DNA of 64,000 nucleotides from Porodaedalea pini (Eukaryota > Basidiomycota > Agaricomycetes > Hymenochaetales > Hymenochaetaceae): NCBI GenBank assembly GCA_002794775.1, contig NBAY01000077.1:1-64000 (forward strand), read 5' to 3'. Below are positions 45,753 through 58,808 of this stretch, piece after piece. The notes under the pieces were generated by a model. The model saw only the letters and a list, made by a program, of their open reading frames with translations, had not been told where the DNA came from and ran no database searches. Made by a program: the position numbers and the translations under genes. Positions within the stretch are counted from its first letter, which is position 1. Each line of letters starts with the position of its first letter.

Positions 45753-48700
45753 GGCACCCCCAGCTCGCCGTCAGATCACAGCCCCCCACGTCAACAAATG
45801 TGATGCGACTGGCATCACTTTCGGAGGTGCCGGCTAGCCGATGGACATCTCAATGAATGAGGTGCAATGCCGACGTGCGTGCTGGATCTGCGGCCAGCTG
45901 GGTCACTTCAAGAACAAGTGCCTGCAAGGACAGGGAATTGTGCAGCATATGCTGCAGATGATGGCGCCTGGCGAACGTCGCCTCCTCACCGACAAGCTAG
46001 GCACAATGAAGGAATCAGCATTCAAGGAAGTCATAGACACTCGAAGGTTGACAGTGGAGGACTATGTGGAAGAGGAGGGAGATGACGAAGAGGTCGTTGA
46101 CTCACAGGGTTTTGCGAGTGGTCAGGTGTAGCCATCAGGGCGACTGACCGAGAAGAACAAGGGACTTCAAATCCAGATCCACTAAAATATAACCAACCAT
46201 CTGTACAATACATAGATACAAACAACGTTGATGGTTTTCCCAATTACAAAGCCCCCACCGGTGTGAACGAGAATAGCGAGTATGAGCAACTGTTCATGAG
46301 GGGAACTGGGGGACGCCAGCTGGACCTCCTCCTGAATGTCGGATGTACAGTGGAGGGTGAAATAAGGGAGGTGGACACGCATGCCCTCATGGATTTGGGG
46401 TGTATGGGATTGTGCATTGATGTGAGGTTCATCGAGCACTATGGGTTGGAAACCAAGTGCTACATCAGACCCCTTGCGGTGCTCAATGCAGATGGCACAC
46501 ACAATGAGGCTGGTCTGATCGAGAGATACGTCAACGTTGAGCTAATGATTGGACATCACAAGGAAAGGATAGTCCTTGCGGTGACATCCCTGGTGTCGTC
46601 AAACATCTTCCTGGGCTACGACTGGCTTCGACGCCACAACCCAGAAGTCGACTGGAAGACGGGTTTGATTGAATTCACCCGCTGTCCAGAAGAATGTGCA
46701 ATCAAGAAGGAGGTTGTGGAAGAGATGAGGAGGGTGAGAGAGGTGTGAATGAACAAGGCGTCCTGGCCTGCATACCTCAATGACTTTGCTGATGTTTTCA
46801 GTGAGAAAGGCTTTAAAAAGCTACCAGAACATCGCCCCTGGGATCACATCATTGACTTGAAACCTGACTTCAAGCCTAGTGACTGCAAGATCTATCCACT
46901 GACACCGATAGAACAGGAGTTGCTGAAGGATTTCCTTGAGGAAAACCTGAAGTCAGGTCGCATACAAAAGTCAATTTCACCGATGGCATCACCCTTCTTC
47001 TTCATCAAGAAGGCTGACAAGTCTCTACACCCGATTCAGGACTACCAGAAGCTTAACGAGGGGACAATCAAGAACAAGTACCCTCTCCCCCTCATCAATG
47101 AACTTGTCGACAAGGTCAAGAAGGTGAAGTTCATCACTAAGCTTGACCTTCACTGGGGATACTACAACGTCCAGATCCGTGAAGGTGATGAGTGGAAGGC
47201 AGCATTCTGCACGAACATGGGTCTCTTCAAACCGACAGTCATGTTCTTCGGTCTTTGCAATGTGCCGGTGACGTTCCAGGCTTTTGTCAACCACATCTTC
47301 AAGGGATTGATCTATGATAACTTGATCATCATCTACCTCGATGACATACTGATTCTCTTGCAAACTCTTGAGGAACATATTGAGACGTCGAGACGCGTCC
47401 TTCAGATCTTGCAAGAGAACGGCCTGTACCTGAAACTGGAGAAGTGTGAGTTCAATGCCAAGGTCGTGAAGTACCTTGGTCACATCATCAGTAATGGCGA
47501 AATCAGGGCTGACCCGGTGAAGACAGAGGCGATCGCAGACTGGCCAGTCCCACGAAACCTCAAACAGCTGCAACAATTCCTCAGCATGGGCAACTGGCTG
47601 CGACAATTCATCAAGGACTACAGCAAGGTAGTCCATCCACTGATGTCGCTGACAGGCAAGAAGGACTGGGTATGGGAGACCGAACAGCAGGAAGTGTTCG
47701 AGGAGTTGAGATGATGTCTCTGCTCACCTCCAGTCCTGGCCATCGCAAACGATGAGGGCCCTTTCCGCATTGAAGCAGACTCATCAAACTTCGCTCTTGG
47801 AGGAGTGTTGTTGCAGAAGCAGGAAGGCAAGTGGAGGGTAGTCGCCTACAGGTCAGAAGCACTCCTGCCGGCGGAATGAAAACTATGAGATCTACAACAA
47901 GGAGATGCTTGCGATCATTTCGGCACTCAAGGAGTGGAGGCAATACCTCCTCAGTGCCCATCACCCTATCGAGATCTGGTCTGATCATGCCAACCTCACC
48001 TACTTCAGGTCGGCACAAAAGCTGAGCTATTGACAAGCTCGCTGGTGGACAGAGCTCGAAGAATTCGACTTCCACCTCGAGCACAAGTCGGGGAAGATGA
48101 TGGGCAAGGCAGACTTACTGTTGTGTAAGGCAGGCTACGACGAGGGCAAGGATGACAATGATGGCATTGTGTTCATCAAGGAGAAGTGGCTGAATCGTGG
48201 AGTGGTGAGGACATTGCGTGATGAGGTGTTGGAACAGAGTGGGTGAAGCGCAGAGGGCACAACACGAGTTGGAGAGGCCGACAGGGATGACGGAGGTCGA
48301 CGGTTTGTGGCAGATGAAGGGCAAGGTATACGTCCCGTCAATGATAAAGGAATCTGTGTTGCAGGAGTGTCACGACTTGGTACTGGCTGGGCATCCAGGA
48401 GCATCAAAAACGGTGGAGCTGGTCCATCGAGACTTCTGGTGGGTGTCGATATTCTCTGACGTCTGAGCGTATGTCCAAGGGTGTGATCACTGTCAGCAAA
48501 CAAAGGCTCTGAGGGCATCGAGGTCAAGGCCACTTCACCCGAACGCAGTCCCTGAAGGTCCTTGGGAAATTGTCACGGTCGATCTCATCAGGGAACTCCC
48601 AGACTCAAAAGGACACAATGCAATCTGCATCTTCATGGATAGATTCTCGAAGCAGATGCATGCAATCCCAACGACAATGAAATTGTCAGTGGAAGATATG

Positions 48701-49726
48701 GCCCAACTGTATTGCAACCACATTTTCCATCTCCATGGCTTGCCGAAGAAGATCATCCATGACTGCGGCACACAGTTTGACGCATCAATGATGAAAGAGT
48801 TGTGCAAACTCTTACACATTGAAGGAAACCCGTCAATGGCATACCACCCACAAACGGACAGTCAAACGGAATGTGTCAACCAAGAACTCAAACAGTACCT
48901 TCGACTCTTCGTTGACCATCGACAATCAGACTGGAAAGACTGGCTCCCTCTTGCAGAGTTCACATACAACAACTGTGAACATTCAGCAACAAAGATGTCT
49001 CCCTTCTATGTGAACACCAGACGTCACCCAATGAGCTTTGACACAGTATGAACTTCCTCTGCCAACATATCAGCGGAAGAATTCGCAAAGCACATCAAGG
49101 AGACTCATCATGTCACAAAGGACAACCTGATCAAGGCAGCTGAAGACATGAAGCGTTACCATGACCAAACAGCAGGGACATTGGTGGAGTACCAGTCCAG
49201 CGACAAGGTCTTCCTTGATGGTCGGAACATCAGCACAGACGCACCAACAAAGAAGCTAGCTGACAAGTGGTACGGACCCTTCAAAATCGTCGACAAGGTG
49301 GGCGTGAGCGTGTACAAGCTCAAACTCCCCAAGTGATGGAAGAAAGTCCACCCCATCTTCAACGAAGCCCTGTTGAAACCCGCCGTCAAACCGTCTTTCG
49401 AAAGCCAGAAACAACCTCCACCGCCGCCACCTGACATCGTTGACAATGAGGAAGAATACGAGGTTCAGGAGATCATCGACTCACATCTTCACTGAAGGAA
49501 ACTACAGTACCTGGTCAAGTGGGTCAGGTACAACAAACCGACTTGGCAGCTGGAGACAGACTTTGGTGAGAACGCAAAGAAGGCAATCGCTGATTTCTAT
49601 CGAAAACATCCTGGCGCTCCTCGAAAACTCGACATTCCACGCCAACAACTTTGCCCACTCTTTGTTGACACCGAGCCAAATGACCATGATCTTGGTTGGT
49701 CGGGATGCCCAACCTTGAGGGGGGGG
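45753..49726 (+). pseudogene. Chromovirus 3 gag (3' part) and pol, degenerate
   Basis: The gag tail has knuckle CWICGQLGHFKNKC (about 45879-45920) and stops at 46131. Pol follows in the -1 frame: protease (active site D-L-G near 46393 in place of D-S-G), reverse transcriptase 46749-47714 with YLDD, RNase H, integrase (IHDCGTQF with the Asp kept, QTECVNQE) and chromodomain (EEYEVQEIIDSHLH, 49450-49600). Stops include about 46746, 47712, 47876, 48032, 48465, 49049, 49334 and 49493, and frameshifts occur near 47880 and 48233. Bases 47517-48269 are nearly identical to chromovirus 1. Confidence 0.9.
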
Positions 49727-49729
49727 TAA

Positions 49730-50176
49730 TGTCAGGACTCGAACCTTTCCTTTCTTTTATTTTTTCCTTTTTATCATTTCTTTTCCTTTCCTTTAATCAA
49801 TCCTTTTCATTATAATTAATTGTCTTTTCAATCATTTCCCACACTCCTTTCACATGACCTTCATTCGTTCCATTCCGCTCCCTTTATGTAATCCTAGATA
49901 ATGGGGCAACCAGTTCTCACAAGGTGATCATTGTATACAAGGAAGAGGAATCGCATCCGAACACCTGTTCTGCTTTTCCTCTTACCTCCGCGATGACCTA
50001 GGTGAGACCATGTCCCCCCTCCTGTAGTAGTGTATATTGTATTAATCCTCTTACCTCCACGACGACCTAGCCTGAGTATAGCATGTCCTGAGTCTCCACT
50101 CAAGTATAGCATGTCCCAGACGACAGTCAGCCGAGGCCTGCCCAGTCCAAGTCGTCTCCCAGACTCCCGCCTAACA
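49730..50176 (+). repeat. 3' LTR of chromovirus 3
   Basis: 447 bp, TGTCAGG...CTAACA, preceded by a polypurine tract (GAGGGGGGGG). Its reverse complement aligns with the LTRs at 11144 and 17006. Confidence 0.93.
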
Positions 50177-53100
50177 ATCACTAGTCCATTCCTGAGGTGC
50201 AACATGACCAAAGCGGGGAAGGAGATGCGTGCTACGATGTAGTTCTGATATAGGAATAATGCTGTACTCTCTACCGCCATCAAGAGTGAAAGATCTAGAG
50301 ACTCTATACATTCTGTAATTGATGTCTGGCTGTGCAGGAAACTTTGAAAACCATTCAACATAAGCCAAATGTTTAGGTATACTTGCTTGCAGTGTGATGT
50401 CTGGAAACAATGAAGACAGTGCCATTTTCATCAGTGAAAACACAGCACGGACTTGAACAACTCGGAAAGCTATATGCCAGTGATAGAGGTCAGACAAAGT
50501 TAAAAGAAGTAAACCAAAAATCTTTACCTTGAATTTCATTCCCAGCATGAATGCGGGCAAGTGCTGTGTCAAAGCGGCCATGTACTAATCTGCCTTGAGT
50601 GTCATGCCATGCTGGTTTCACATGCATTGAATCCACAGTAGTCGACCCATGAACATCTTCATTCCAGAATTTTATTGTGTGCCAAACTGGGAGGGGTCGG
50701 AATACTATGACTATCTCATCTGCTGCAAGCTCAACAGCCCCTCTCCACAGGTTAGGCTGAGTCTTTGAAACAACATACCAAGCAAGTGCAGTGCAGAAGT
50801 TGATGGCACCATACTCAGCGACAAGAGTGTCAAGCTGGACACCTTTTTGCATAGGATGCTTTGACATTTTAAGATAAAGGTCAGAAGCAAGATTGGGTGA
50901 ACGCCAAGGAGGAGGGGGAGGAGGGTCATCTGAATGCCATGCAATGCTAGTATCAAGTGCAAACACTTTCTCTTTTCGCTCTAGCCAGAGAGTCATCTGT
51001 GGGAGCTCGTCCTTGTGATTTGTGGCCGCATATGCATCTTTCACAAGGTCAATGTGCAACTGCTCCGTGAACTGTGTATTGTAGTTGTCCATAGTTCTTA
51101 GAAGTTTAATACATGCCTCGTAATGTTTCATCCAATGGCATTTAATGAAGTTGAAGTGGTTACGAATGCTGAGATCGATGAAAATATCTTTGTTGTCATG
51201 AAAACAACAGAGCGCATCATGAAGTAGAGATAATGTTTCACTAGTATGGATGGGATACTGTGCAAGGTATGTAAAATCAAGGAGCGCATGCGTTGCATGG
51301 ACAAGTCGAGTAGCTGATCTGTTATCAGGTAGGCGGATGTCGACAAGTAAACCAATGAGAAATTGACACATTTGACTGTGTTCTGTTCCACTGACTCTTG
51401 AGAGCTTTGTGATCCCTCTGTGAAAAACACAGATGCTGTGATTTGGAGGGATGCGTCGGCACTGTGCATCCAGCTCATCTGCACCTATAGCACTTGTTAT
51501 CCAAGAAACAAGATGCTAGATAACACCTTGATATAGTTGGTGGAGAATATCCACTGCGATACAGCAATATACATCAAAATATGGAAGATTGACCCAGAAG
51601 GGATGTTGAATCAGCTTCATGTGCATTTCTGCACATGCTCAGGCATAATTAGATGGATCTTCAGAGTCGAGAATAGCAAGAGCTTCAAGAGCATCATCAA
51701 TGTTGTGGGGTGCATGAGTATGTTCCACACTGGCCCCAAGTTCATCATGTGGACATTGACAAGTTGGGCAATCTCCAGTAATGGTCCCGGTCACTGCAAC
51801 TTGTTCTTGGTTGTCGAGAGCAAGTGCAGCTATGATAGGATGACAATGTCGCTGAAGTCTATCACCACTGATCATGTGGATACCATCGGAGCCAGCTTTC
51901 TCCAATGAACAGAATATAAAATGCAGACATGCGTGCAGGAGGTTGGCGAGTGTGCAACACCGAGCCACTGTAGTGCTCAATTCACGCTTAGGCATCAGCT
52001 GTCCCAGCATACCACCTGCTTTATTTATTATTATATACAGATACAAACCCCATAAACACGGTCAAGCACTTCGTTTCATCACTATATATCTTACACTTCG
52101 CATTTCACATGCTCAAATGGTCACACTCGCCCATTTGAGCATCAATATACCTTTGAAGTTCTCATATTATCCCTTAGTAACCTCATAAATACGTTCGAAT
52201 ACTTTCATACACCCATTCTAACACTCATACCACTTCCTATTCACACTCGAACACTTTGTTTCCTTTATATTCATCCCATATCCCACTATATATGCACTTG
52301 AGGACTCTATCCACTTCATATTCACTTGTTCAAACATTTGTAGCACAGCCGGATCATGCAGTTGGGCTCAGGGAATGCATTGGGTTCCAGCCTGGGTCAC
52401 CCAAACAGTCCTCGGGCCGTCAACGTTCAATGTATCACGCTCAAACGACCGGATTCCATCATTTTCCATGTTCTCCATGTGGCTCGAGCATTATTTATCA
52501 TTGTCTATCACTCCCATGATGTGCATTCGTTGCCATCATGCCCTTGGGGATGTTTGAGGGCATTCAAATGGAGTTGTTCAGAGCACACATGATAAGTTTC
52601 TTGGTTTCATTGGTCTTCTCGTTGATGTCAAACCATTATTCCCCTTCGAGTTCATGATTTATCATGTTCTTGAGTCATTCCATCCCTAACATATGACTAT
52701 TCTGACTCGAACATGCACTGCACACACTTTCCTACCTCCGTATGTACGTTCGACTTCAGTACCGAGCTCGTTTCGCCTACAGTATAAATAGTGCACACCT
52801 TTGTACTTGTTCTGCAGAGGGAATACAGCCCCAGTTCATGCCACAGTACACATTTTGAGTTCCACAAGTCATTTGGACCTTCAGATCATCTCTGCTCAGT
52901 TCTATCAAACTTCCTCAACTGCTTGAACAGCACGTTCGATTCCGCACATATGCTTGAAGCCAATATTCCAAGGGTTCGAATGCCAGACACACCCAACAGG
53001 GTATTGTATCTGCATACGCCCATCACCCCACACATTCACTACTTACTAAAAAGCTGCTCAAGCATATTGGAGTACGCATGAACACTCTCGAGCACGTTTT

Positions 53101-54915
53101 CGAGCACGTTCGAACACTCAAGAAGTGCCAACCGGAGATTCAAATCACCCGAAGCAGTTTGATACAGCCCCGCACCTACCTCAACTTCAGACTTCAACCA
53201 TTCAAGTCACAAGGTCTGCGTTGGGAGCTCAATTCTAACGAATTTGAGCACTTTGGCAAAGCCTCTGGACCAGTAGAGCCACTGTTTCGAACATTCGATC
53301 ACTCCATTTCTATTTGGTTGTCCCTCCTTGACTATCAAGCCACTGCAGTCTCCCATGGGAAGAACATAGATTCACCCTCGAGTCAACCGTTTGGTCTACA
53401 AAAGAGTCTGCATTGTGATACCACGTTGTTTGTTATGTGGTCAAGCCGTGTCATAGGAAGATATGCAAGCAGAATCTGCATGTGCTGCGAAGGCTTCTTG
53501 CAGATATCCTTCGGAATGTTGCCAATGGTGAGGTACACAGGGTACGCAGACTTGTTGCAGAATAGAGTGATCTGTGTCTTGTCGAGTGATACTGTGAATC
53601 ACTTTAGATGAAGCATGCACAAGCATAGGAAAAGAAAAGAAAATACCTGTGTGCTCCACCACCATTGTGCGGTATGCATGTCGTGATACACTTGAATCTT
53701 TTTCTCCTCGTGGACATAATGGCGCTCCGGAATAATAATGAGCTGAGATGCAAACTCGGGAGCACCGAACAATGCTCTGATGCATTGCAGAACATCTCAG
53801 CAAAACATATCGAATACTTGGCCAGCAACGACCATTTCATGACGCTCAAACTTAGGCCGCCGGCTCAGGATGTGATTGTCTATGATAGCATTGAGTTGTT
53901 GTGCGTTACCATACAAAAGACCTAACAATTCCGTGACCTTGAATCGGAAGTATATGATGATGGTCAAGCCGCATGCACAAGCATAAGTTACAAATACATA
54001 AACATAAGTTATTTGGACATATAACTTGGTCGAACAGAAGCTGTACCCCTTCTATTTGTAGAAGCTCATCTAGAGCTGTTGAACCTGGTCCACACATTTT
54101 CACCCAATGCGCAACTAACCAGTCGCATCTCGAAGTGAATGGAGAGTATGGCCCCACATTCAGCGAAATGGCCTGTATGTCTTGCACATATCAATGGAAC
54201 ACAGCATCACCATTGCAAGCGTGACAGTCACCTCCTTCAGGTCCATTATCTTCCTCTCCATACACCTGACCAGCTGCATTTCCTGGATAACAAATGACAA
54301 CAACTGGCTAATACCAGAGCTGGTCTTTGGCAGCACAACACTGTATGAGAAGCATGTGTACGAGATCATTTTGCTCTGCATTGTTGGGTTTGTCCTTGTC
54401 AACAGTATGTGGACCTTGCTCCTGCGATCAATTGGGCTCCCACATAGCCTCCCCAATGTTGCCATCTAACTCCAGGTCAAATTCTGAGACAGATTCTTCA
54501 GTACTGTCATCACTACCACTGTAATAAACATGGAATATGAGTTTTGGCTGCATTTGTGGCTGCTAAGACATCACTACATGTACCTTTCAAAGTCCTGAGA
54601 ATCGACGTCTGTCGCATCCTCCTGCAAATCTGCTCCTTCCTCATTTGTGAGCCCAAAATCATCCTCATCGTAGTCAGCTGGATCTCCAAAAAAAATCACC
54701 ATTAAAAAGATGGGCTGCTTCACTGCCTTTGCTGCTTTTGTCATTGTCTGAATTGCTGTTGACATCATTCTGCAGATCTCCAACAAAATTGAGGTACAAC
54801 CAACAACATGCTGAGTGTCTCGGCCTTTCTCACTGGTGGCATCTAAGCTCTGCTTTGGCGATACTGCAACCTGGGCACACACAGACCGGCATGGATGAAG
54901 ACAACTGTTGAGCAA
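50177..54915 (-). pseudogene. Plavaka-type (CACTA-like) transposase gene, interrupted
   Basis: Minus-strand pieces in order: an acidic N-terminal part (54915-54574, uncertain), GPYSPFTSRCDWLVAHWVK (about 54150), PERHYVHEEKKIQVYHDMHT with WWWST (about 53690), KPSQHMQILLAYLPMTRLDH (about 53440), then after an insertion TLANLLHACLHF, HQLYQGVI, RRIPPNHSICVFHRGITKLSR, GTEHSQMCQFLIGLLVDIRLPD, LLDFTYLAQYPIHT, DNYNTQFTEQLHIDLVKDAY and FPQMTLWLERKE-like residues. After one more intron (GTAAAG...ATAG near 50466-50524) comes a C-terminus ending [12 protein letters not shown] recognise these blocks from the Plavaka transposases of basidiomycetes. Stops and frameshifts are present, and the C-terminus is cut by the chromovirus 3 LTR at 50176. 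Confidence 0.8.
52045..53430 (+). repeat. Insertion inside Plavaka gene, probable solo LTR
   Basis: About 1.39 kb without homology to the transposase separates TRLDHITN from KAGGMLGQ, which are adjacent in Plavaka proteins. Only TTT is shared at both edges. A TATAAATAG box at about 52784 and no coding capacity suggest an LTR in plus orientation, but no partner LTR exists in the window. Repeated CACTCGAACACTT-like words are scattered through it. Confidence 0.45.
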
Positions 54916-55249
54916 AGGTCAGCAAGCACTATGCTGCACTGTAAAGGACCACAAAATTTGCTGTCATCTAATCAAAAAGCAAAAAATCAGCATACATATA
55001 CTATTGAGTGACATGTATGGGTGCTGCGGCAAGAGCATTACTGCCAAAGTCAAAGTGAGGTGAGTGTGGAGATGACTGTTGAGCAAAAGTCGGCAAGTGC
55101 TATGCTGCACTGTAAAGGACCACAAAAATTGCTCTCGTCTAATCAAAAAAAACAAAAAATCAGCATACACACTTTACTGCATGACACGTACTGGTGCTGT
55201 GGCGAGAGAATTCCCACTGAAGTCAAGGTGAGGTGAGCCATGGAGACTG
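54908..55249. repeat. 171-bp direct tandem duplication
   Basis: Two units start with TTGAGCAAA(A/G)GTC at 54908 and 55079. Both contain TGCTGCACTGTAAAGGACCAC and AATCAGCATACA. They lie just upstream of the Plavaka coding region and may be subterminal transposon repeats. Confidence 0.7.
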
Positions 55250-55278
55250 TGTAGTCGCCACACTTATAGACAGCAGCA

Positions 55279-55709
55279 GATCACTATGCAGCAGCCCGCT
55301 GATGTCTATGCCCTCGAGCTAGCTCTGAGCTGGCTCTGCAGGGACTTTCAGTGGTTTGTTGGTCATTGATGTCAGTGGTGGAAGTGGAGGTGGAAGTAGA
55401 GACAAGCATCAGCTGCACATCAGGCAGAAGTGTTTCCAAATGTGGAAGTCACATGAACTCACAACTAATTATTAAATTAGGGAGTTATAATTATCACCTT
55501 AACTCTCTCACCATCCCCCATCATCCATGTCGCCCCTCTCTGTCCTCCCTTGCTATCTCATCACCATCTCAACACTGATCAGACCTCGTTGTCTCACCTA
55601 GATGCCAGAAGACCATATCCACCTTCATTGTACACCAACCAAAAGACCTGCAGAGCTGGCTTAGAGCTAGCTCGAGGGCAGATGAAGACAGGCTGCTGAA
55701 TAGTGATCC
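55279..55709. repeat. Inverted repeat pair flanking 300 bp, possible MITE
   Basis: 55279-55342 (GATCACTATGCAGCAG...CTCTGCAGG) and 55647-55709 are imperfect reverse complements over about 63 bp, sharing CCCTCGAGCTAGCTCT. The 304-bp interior is non-coding. No clear flanking duplication. Confidence 0.6.
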
Positions 55710-56022
55710 ATCAATGTCTTTAGCACAGTGACCGCTTGGTTGCTGTGCTTATGAGTGAAAATTATCGTTACCTATACCTCATTGGAGCTTTTCATACCTG
55801 CTGACTTACCATTTGTCTTCCAGCTGAGTGCATCCATACTACCTTTTGTGATTCTGGACAATTTTATTGCTTACACTACATTGCCGCATTAGCAACCAGC
55901 TCTTTCCTACTAGCCTGCGTATCGACCAAAGGCTTATATCTCATTTCTCCTTCTGGTAAATTGATGATTTTTTCTAATGTTATTACCATTCACTGATTTC
56001 TACTTTCATACCATATACTAGC
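55710..56022. other. Upstream region of the 56023 gene
   Basis: Non-coding, T-rich. No promoter element identified with confidence. Confidence 0.35.
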
Positions 56023-58302
56023 ATGTCTAACTCTTGGGGTGCCAAAACTACGTGGGACGGTGAGGAATTGCCCCTATCTCATCTCACAAAGATGCATGAC
56101 CTTTGTGAGTCCCCACATTGTGTTGCTTCTTTTTCGCAGCAATTAAAATAAGTGATTCTAGCTCTGGGTATCCCAGTCCATGCTTTAGATGCAAGGGTGC
56201 TGGCTTATATGGATTACCAGGACCAGATCATCAGTACTCTGAATGCAGACTGGGTGCCAGAATATCCAATCATTACTGATGCTGGTGTTCTAAAACATGA
56301 CAATGGTCTTTGGGGTGGCTACAAATATTCTCAATGGCCTCAATTCTTCTCTAAACATGCCTTCCATCATACCTGCATCCCGTTCCATAAAGATCTGGAT
56401 ACCTGGATCGCTTTTGGTGAAGATCTCATGTGGTACAAGCTTTGTGACTTTGATTTTGTTGATGATAGTGACATGGATCTGTGTACCGACGAGACAATCA
56501 GACTTCTGAGTACAGACCTAGTTGACAAACTCAAAGTCCTACTGGACTCAGAGGCAGCTGCAGTGCACTCCGTCGGACAAAAGGCCAATATAGACGGGAT
56601 GCGAAAGGTGTACAATCATTGCCTAAGTAGTGCGCGAACTGCACTTAACAATCTTCGTCTACAAAAATCATCTTTTCATGCCATCCTCTTTACCATTTGC
56701 GATGTCCAGCAAGCCATTCTCAAACTGTGCAGCTTACATATGTACCTGGATGAAGTTGTGAAACACATGAAGACTCCCAACAAGATGTGGCAGGTGCAGA
56801 GCTTTCTTCTTCCCATTCACAGTGCTTTTACCACTGAACCTGCTGTCGCTGAGAACTTGTATTGGCTCGGTATCCCCATGTGGTACATTTCTGCAGAGAA
56901 AGCAGTAACTCCCAACATGAAGATTTTTGATGTGCAAAATTGTGTTCCTTGGATGACTCACATGTCAAAGGAATACATTAAGTACAAAGGGAGCTTACTC
57001 CTGTTTGGTTTGAACTTCGATCTCAAGCTGCGTATGCGTGACATGGCTGCGAGTCAGCTTATGAACAACAATCATATGTCCCACCTTCTCAACCAGATGT
57101 ACAACTTTCAATTCTTCGCTCCTCCACCGAAGCCCTTCAGCCATTCACATGCAATGCCTGCAGCCAGTACCAGCAATCATAATGACATTATCCCATCCCT
57201 TCCAGCTCCTGCACAGCCATCACCAGCAACATTGAAATGGAAGAAAGGAGGAATGAGGCGTAAAATAAGCAATGAGCCGAGTGTGAACTACACTCATGTG
57301 CTGTATGTTCCAAAAGGTGTTGACAGAACACCTGACCTACCTCCTGTTTGCTCCACAGTCTGTGAGGCACTTAAAGATCTGGGTACAGTTGGTGATGAGA
57401 GCTCACCAGCTGCTCTGTATCCTCTTCCACCACCTTTCTTCCTTGTACATGAGTCCCCTGAGAAATCAGCAGACTTGTATCTCAACTATATTTGCATCCG
57501 CCCTGTTTTATTCGACATTCTGATCAATGGAGGACTCTTCGACAAGACCGTATGGTGGAAGCTGTGGGATTGGAGGAATATATTGCACAGAGACTATAAG
57601 AAGTCCATGCCACTTCCACCTAATACCGTCTCTCCTTTCATCGAAGGCATGTACAAATCCCTGCCTGAAGGATCTTGTTCGCTAGACACTTTGCAGGCAT
57701 CGCATTATGCAGTGGATGTGAGCAACTTGCCTCTTGCGAAATGGCAGCATGTTGCAGTGAACGCAGCGATGAAGGTGACATTTGGCGTCAAATGAAAATT
57801 AGACCCATTTGATTGTTTGGTTGTGCAGGAGTGGTGAGGGAAGTCTGTCTCCACAGCTGGCATTCTGAATGACAAGGTCTTGAGACTGGAGGTACAGTGG
57901 GAGCTCATGGAGACCTTGTTTTGCTATGAGCTTTATGCTCTGGATCAGGCGATTCTGCCTCGCTCCCAAATGAGCACCAACGAGCACAGGAGTTGTAATG
58001 CACTTCTGAGCCATGTTTACATGGGCATGATGGATGGCTCTACCACTGTCATTCCTGACATGTCAAAAGTGCAAACAGACTATTGGGGGGATGATGTTCT
58101 GGTCCACGATGCAGTGAAAGCCTTCCATGACATTTTGAGAAAGTGGCCAAACTGTCCAAAGGCCTTGAGTCAGGATATGGAACTGCACGCTAGAGAATTT
58201 GCAATTATGGTCCGATTCTACACAAAAACTTTTGTCTGTTTTTTTAATTGCATACCCTCCATGCATTGTAAACCTCCAGCCTCACTGACGAAACATAGAT
58301 AG
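56023..58302 (+). pseudogene. Uncharacterised large basidiomycete protein, two in-frame stops
   Basis: Starts MSNSWGAKTTWDGEE at 56023. TAA at 56149 interrupts after FSQQLK. The main open part 56152-57795 (547 codons) follows, then TGA at 57793-57795 (GVK*KLDPFD) and a further open run to 58302. Total about 760 codons. Readable features: VLAYMDYQDQIISTLNADWVP, WGGYKYSQWPQFF, a helical middle, a Pro/Ser-rich linker (residues about 325-370 of the main part) and a C-terminal region ending in YWGDDVLVHDAVKAF. I associate this layout with a large family of uncharacterised Agaricomycete proteins but cannot give a function. Intronless as read. Confidence 0.5.
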
Positions 58303-58808
58303 CACATAGTTTATTATCGGATGAATACCCTTGTTTATTATCGGATAAATACCCTATATTGTAGAACACATACATACTAATGTTGCAGTTTATATGTCAG
58401 TCTTACTTCACTGTCCCAGAATTATTTCAGAGCATTCCAGCAATAATTAGATGGAACACTGTTAATTTCTTCTTGTGCTATTTCTTTCCAATGTGGGCTA
58501 GTGCAACTCTTACATTGTGATGAACTTGGCTAATTATGACAGGAAACATGAGGCGAAAGACTTCGTTGACTCATGTTCTGTGGTTTACTTTACAGTGTAA
58601 GTTCTGGTGTTACGACATACTATTCAATTTGTTTGACATTGATTTTGTCTAGATTTCCCACAGATATACCTATTGACCCAGCGGTCCCTGCATAGGCGTA
58701 TGAGAACAACACAGTGACAAATTTCAACTGGAAGCCGCCCTTGATGATCACAGCATGTCTTCTGTTTCTTCATATACTTACTGCTGTTCATAGATGACTT
58801 GTGCATGA
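58303..58808. other. Non-coding spacer
   Basis: A short direct repeat (TTTATTATCGGAT near 58310-58350). Otherwise nothing I can support. Confidence 0.4.

Larger units (their letters stand above)
45753..50176 (+). mobile_element. Chromovirus 3, 5'-truncated
   Basis: Starts inside gag at AGGCACCCCCAGC (equivalent to 4241 in chromovirus 1), without 5' LTR, and runs through gag, pol and a 447-bp 3' LTR. The LTR belongs to the chromovirus 2 subfamily. The right end cuts the Plavaka transposase C-terminus. The left end abuts the duplicated block ending in the 19-bp motif. No target duplication can be defined. Confidence 0.9.

Noticed and set aside
47025..47636. Long open frame on the minus strand opposite chromovirus 3 RT (also 15379-16029 opposite gag of chromovirus 2)
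   Set aside because: Antisense shadows of conserved coding sequence with no start context, introns or recognisable protein.
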